Shown one piece after another: positions 7,356 through 9,091 of a stretch of DNA of 9,091 nucleotides (position 1 is its first letter; each line of letters begins with the position of its first letter). The DNA lies in the NCBI GenBank assembly GCA_028866335.1, contig JAGWIL010000055.1, positions 1 to 9,091 of the forward strand, written 5' to 3'. Under the pieces are notes generated by a model that saw nothing but the letters and a program-made list of their open reading frames with translations, had not been told where the DNA came from and did no database searches. Source of the stretch: Rhodospirillales bacterium (GTDB lineage: Bacteria > Pseudomonadota > Alphaproteobacteria > Acetobacterales > Acetobacteraceae). The position numbers and the translations under genes are program-made.

Positions 7356-7381
7356 CGCGCCAAACGCAGAAATGCGGCGCG
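7356..7381 (-). terminator. GC-rich stem-loop directly after the regulator gene
   Basis: CGCGCC (7356-7361) and GGCGCG (7376-7381) pair around a short inner stem CGCA/TGCG (7365-7368 and 7373-7376, sharing one base with the outer arm). The structure begins five bases beyond the rpiR-type gene's stop codon on the minus strand. Its place suggests a terminator separating the regulator from the receptor transcript. No U-run follows in the minus-strand RNA (GGGGGCGTC instead), so termination would be weak or Rho-dependent. The rest of the 135-base gap (7251-7385) is AT-rich on the receptor side and presumably contains the receptor promoter, which I could not place confidently. Confidence 0.3.
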
Positions 7382-7385
7382 CGTT

Positions 7386-8306
7386 TCAGGCCAGGGCGGC
7401 ACGAAGTGCCGCAAGCCGTGTAAGGGTTTGCATGGTGCGGGCTTGCTCCGCCACGGCCAGCCCCATCACCAACGCCTCCAAAGCAACCAAGGTTGCGCCA
7501 TGCAGGGCAACTCGCGATGTCCGGCCGCGCCGGGCCTTAACTATGGTGGTTGCGGCGCGCGCCAGCTTGGAATTTGGTGAGTCTGTAACAAGCACAACCG
7601 GTACCCCGGCGATTGCGGCTTCCGCTGCCACCAGCAGCACCTCCTTATAAGGCTTGCCGTAGGAAAGAACCAGCAATTTGTCCCGTTCCGAAAAATCCAA
7701 AAGCTCATCGGCCAGGCCAATGCCGCCATTGCCGATAACCTTGGCAGCCTGGCCATGGCGCACCATCATCAGCCTTACATACTCGGCCAAGGGCCTGGAG
7801 GGGCCAGCGGCATAAATGATAATCCGCGCGGCACCATGCAGCACGGCAATGGCCTTATGGATCTGTTCCCGCGCTTCGGGCGTCTGCATGTTGGTGAGAG
7901 ACTCGCTATGCGTGTCGATCACGATATCCGCCGCGTCGGAGCCTTTGCCGTTCACCTCATCAAGGGTCTGGCGCATATGGTGCAATGGCGCGGAGAAATT
8001 AATGTTTGTGGCAATCGATTGCCGGAGCTCCGCCAACCCCTGAAAGCCGAGCGCCTGCACCGTGCGGATGACGGTCGCGTCTGATGTGCCGATCAGCCCC
8101 GCCAGTTCCGCGGCGGAATTAGCCAGAACCGCGACCTTATTACGGCTGATATAATGTGCGACGCGCAGCATCGCGGGGGGCATTTCAGCTTCTTTTGCTT
8201 GCAACCGCGCCGCCAAGGGGTCTTCAAAAACCTCCTGGGCAGACTCGCCTTTGCCCCGCGCCAGATGATTATTTTTTTTCTTGGCTAATTTTTTTATGGC
8301 TTTCAT
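7386..8306 (-). CDS. MurR/RpiR family transcriptional regulator (HTH plus SIS domain)
   Basis: A 306-residue cytoplasmic DNA-binding regulator. Residues 29-105 match the RpiR N-terminal domain, with [28 protein letters not shown] leading to the helix-turn-helix [19 protein letters not shown] and [13 protein letters not shown]. Residues 145-280 form a SIS domain starting [17 protein letters not shown], with [12 protein letters not shown] and [17 protein letters not shown]; such domains usually bind phosphosugars as effectors. The first 24 residues are an unusually lysine-rich extension ([14 protein letters not shown]) encoded by A7 and A8 runs. No strong ribosome-binding site precedes the ATG at 8306, but no better in-frame start retains the whole DNA-binding domain. 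It sits directly upstream of, and co-oriented with, the receptor and is divergent from the YadG-like gene. It probably regulates the receptor operon and itself. Activator or repressor role is unknown. Confidence 0.92.
   Translation of the reverse strand: MKAIKKLAKKKNNHLARGKGESAQEVFEDPLAARLQAKEAEMPPAMLRVAHYISRNKVAVLANSAAELAGLIGTSDATVIRTVQALGFQGLAELRQSIATNINFSAPLHHMRQTLDEVNGKGSDAADIVIDTHSESLTNMQTPEAREQIHKAIAVLHGAARIIIYAAGPSRPLAEYVRLMMVRHGQAAKVIGNGGIGLADELLDFSERDKLLVLSYGKPYKEVLLVAAEAAIAGVPVVLVTDSPNSKLARAATTIVKARRGRTSRVALHGATLVALEALVMGLAVAEQARTMQTLTRLAALRAALA
8272..8295. repeat. Paired homopolymer tracts (T8 and T7) inside the start of the regulator gene
   Basis: Plus-strand T8 at 8272-8279 and T7 at 8289-8295 read as A8 and A7 in the coding strand, within the first dozen codons of the RpiR-type gene, and encode part of its lysine-rich N-terminus. 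Runs of this length can slip during replication or transcription, which would shift the frame before the DNA-binding domain. Whether this happens cannot be judged from one sequence. Confidence 0.6.
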
Positions 8307-8349
8307 ACAACGGTCAATTCAGCAGCGGTTGCAGGAGATTGGCGCTTAG

Positions 8350-8363
8350 GTAGCAATTGCTAC
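8350..8363. promoter_or_regulatory. Perfect 14-bp palindrome GTAGCAATTGCTAC, candidate operator
   Basis: A perfect palindrome lies 44 bases before the regulator start and 127 bases before the YadG-like start. It sits in the divergent region and is closer to the regulator, where an autoregulatory site would be expected. Its arms GTAGC/GCTAC recur as a dyad before the receptor gene at 7278-7288. A perfect 14-bp palindrome in a 183-base intergenic region is unlikely by chance. Binding by the RpiR protein is inferred. Confidence 0.5.
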
Positions 8364-8396
8364 AGAAAGACATATCCTACTCGCCTTAGCAAAAAC

Positions 8397-8416
8397 AAGA
8401 CCTTCGAAAGGTTCTT
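8397..8416 (-). other. Stem-loop followed by U5 on the minus strand
   Basis: AAGACCTT (8397-8404) pairs with AAGGTTCTT (8408-8416), allowing a one-base bulge and a three-base loop. In minus-strand RNA the stem is followed by G and five U (plus-strand A5 at 8391-8395), which resembles a small intrinsic terminator. No minus-strand gene lies upstream within the window. It could terminate transcripts entering from the right, act as a leader element, or be chance, as the stem has only four GC pairs. Confidence 0.25.
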
Positions 8417-8437
8417 AAACTCCACGCATATGGTATC

Positions 8438-8467
8438 TTGTTCCAAAACCGCGAAGAAACATATTAT
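8438..8467 (+). promoter_or_regulatory. Possible sigma70-type promoter for the YadG-like gene
   Basis: TTGTTC (8438-8443) and TATTAT (8462-8467) are separated by 18 bases and would start transcription at about 8475, roughly 15 bases before the ATG at 8490. Each hexamer differs from consensus at two or fewer positions. It lies in the 183-base divergent region 8307-8489, which otherwise holds the palindrome and small hairpin listed separately and no coding sequence that I can support. No start site is proven. Confidence 0.4.
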
Positions 8468-8489
8468 CCCAAACAATCGTGAGCCACGC

Positions 8490-9091
8490 ATGTCTTCAAT
8501 GATTTCCGTTTCAGCCCTGCGCAAAACCTATAAATCCGGGCTGGTTGCCCTTGATGGAATCGATCTTGAGATCGAGAAACAGGAAATTTTCGCGCTGCTC
8601 GGCCCCAATGGCGCGGGCAAAACAACGCTGATCAGCATCATCTGCGGCACGGTGGGCATGGAGTCTGGCAGTGTGCGGGTGGGCGGCCATGACATTACCC
8701 AGGATTACCGCGCGGCCCGTTCGATGATCGGGCTGGTGCCTCAGGAAATCTCGCTCGATATTTTTGCCACGGTCTGGAACACGGTCAGTTTCAGCCGCGG
8801 CCTGTTCGGGCGCCGGCCAGACCCGGCCTATGTTGAACGTCTGCTGCATGACCTCTCTTTGTGGGACAAGCGCGACCAGCGCGTTATCGAACTCTCCGGC
8901 GGCATGAAGCGCCGCGTTATGATCGCCAAGGCACTCAGCCACGAGCCAAAAATCCTGTTTCTGGATGAGCCTACCGCGGGTGTGGACGTTAACCTCCGGC
9001 GCGATATGTGGGCGCTGGTCCGCAGCTTGCGGGATAAAGGCGTCACCATCATTCTCACGACCCACTATATCGAGGAAGCTGAGGAAATGTC
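8490..9091 (+). CDS. ABC transporter ATP-binding protein, YadG-like (ABC-2 exporter type), truncated by the window edge
   Basis: The first 200 residues of a cytoplasmic ATPase that would drive an ABC-2-type membrane partner, usually encoded just downstream (YadH-like), here beyond the window. All nucleotide-binding motifs are visible: Walker [10 protein letters not shown] (38-46), Q-loop Gln85 in LVPQE, signature LSGGM (135-139), Walker B ILFLDE (155-160) and switch His192 in LTTHY. The combination [20 protein letters not shown] with [17 protein letters not shown] closely resembles Escherichia coli YadG as I remember it. The start at 8490 is favoured because GTGAG lies about eight bases upstream; an in-frame ATG at 8499 is an alternative. 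It is divergent from the regulator and belongs to a separate transcription unit. It is not the partner of the importer permease at 251-1801. Its transported substrate is unknown. Confidence 0.93.
   Translation, partial: MSSMISVSALRKTYKSGLVALDGIDLEIEKQEIFALLGPNGAGKTTLISIICGTVGMESGSVRVGGHDITQDYRAARSMIGLVPQEISLDIFATVWNTVSFSRGLFGRRPDPAYVERLLHDLSLWDKRDQRVIELSGGMKRRVMIAKALSHEPKILFLDEPTAGVDVNLRRDMWALVRSLRDKGVTIILTTHYIEEAEEM

Noticed and set aside
7251..7385. Fur box before the receptor gene
   Set aside because: The region is AT-rich but I find no sequence resembling a GATAATGATAATCATTATC-type site.
8511..9065. A 184-codon open frame on the minus strand
   Set aside because: It is antisense to the YadG-like ATPase, whose motifs are complete and in order; no family features are seen in the minus-strand translation.

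Overview
The window looks like chromosomal DNA of a moderately GC-rich Gram-negative bacterium. A TonB-dependent outer-membrane receptor with an ExbB/ExbD/TonB energy-transducing set requires an outer membrane. Protein style (compact intergenic gaps, an RpiR regulator beside a TonB receptor, a YadG-like ABC ATPase) suggests a proteobacterium, perhaps an alphaproteobacterium of the acetic-acid/acidophile type. That taxonomic guess is inference only. No mobile elements, CRISPR arrays, tRNA or rRNA genes are visible.

Nearly the whole window (1 to 8306) is read on the minus strand. In transcription order it holds: an RpiR-type regulator with a SIS domain (8306-7386); a TonB-dependent receptor (7250-4839); an ExbB-type proton channel (4711-4034); ExbD (4026-3619); a TonB protein (3605-2850); a periplasmic-type solute-binding protein (2814-1798); a fused two-domain ABC permease (1801-251); and the start of the cognate ABC ATPase (254 to beyond position 1). 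Gaps from exbB onward are 7, 13 and 35 bases, followed by two 4-base ATGA stop/start overlaps, so exbB to the ATPase is almost certainly one operon. The receptor is separated from exbB by 127 bases containing a 10-bp GC-rich hairpin, which may lower rather than abolish readthrough.

Together these genes form a self-contained import line. The receptor takes a scarce ligand across the outer membrane using proton-motive force delivered by its own ExbB/ExbD/TonB. The binding protein and ABC transporter then carry it, or a part of it, across the inner membrane. The permease is of the ferric-iron/aminoethylphosphonate type, but the binding protein lacks the tandem-tyrosine signature of classical ferric-binding proteins, so the substrate is open. 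The RpiR regulator, whose SIS domain normally senses phosphosugars, hints at a phosphorylated or sugar-like ligand or effector. The same GTAGC/GCTAC half-sites form dyads upstream of both the regulator and the receptor (14 bp and 11 bp), making them candidate operators linking regulator and transport operon.

On the plus strand, diverging from the regulator, a YadG-like ABC ATPase starts at 8490 and runs off the right edge. The 183-base divergent region holds a plausible promoter for it, the 14-bp palindrome and a small hairpin.
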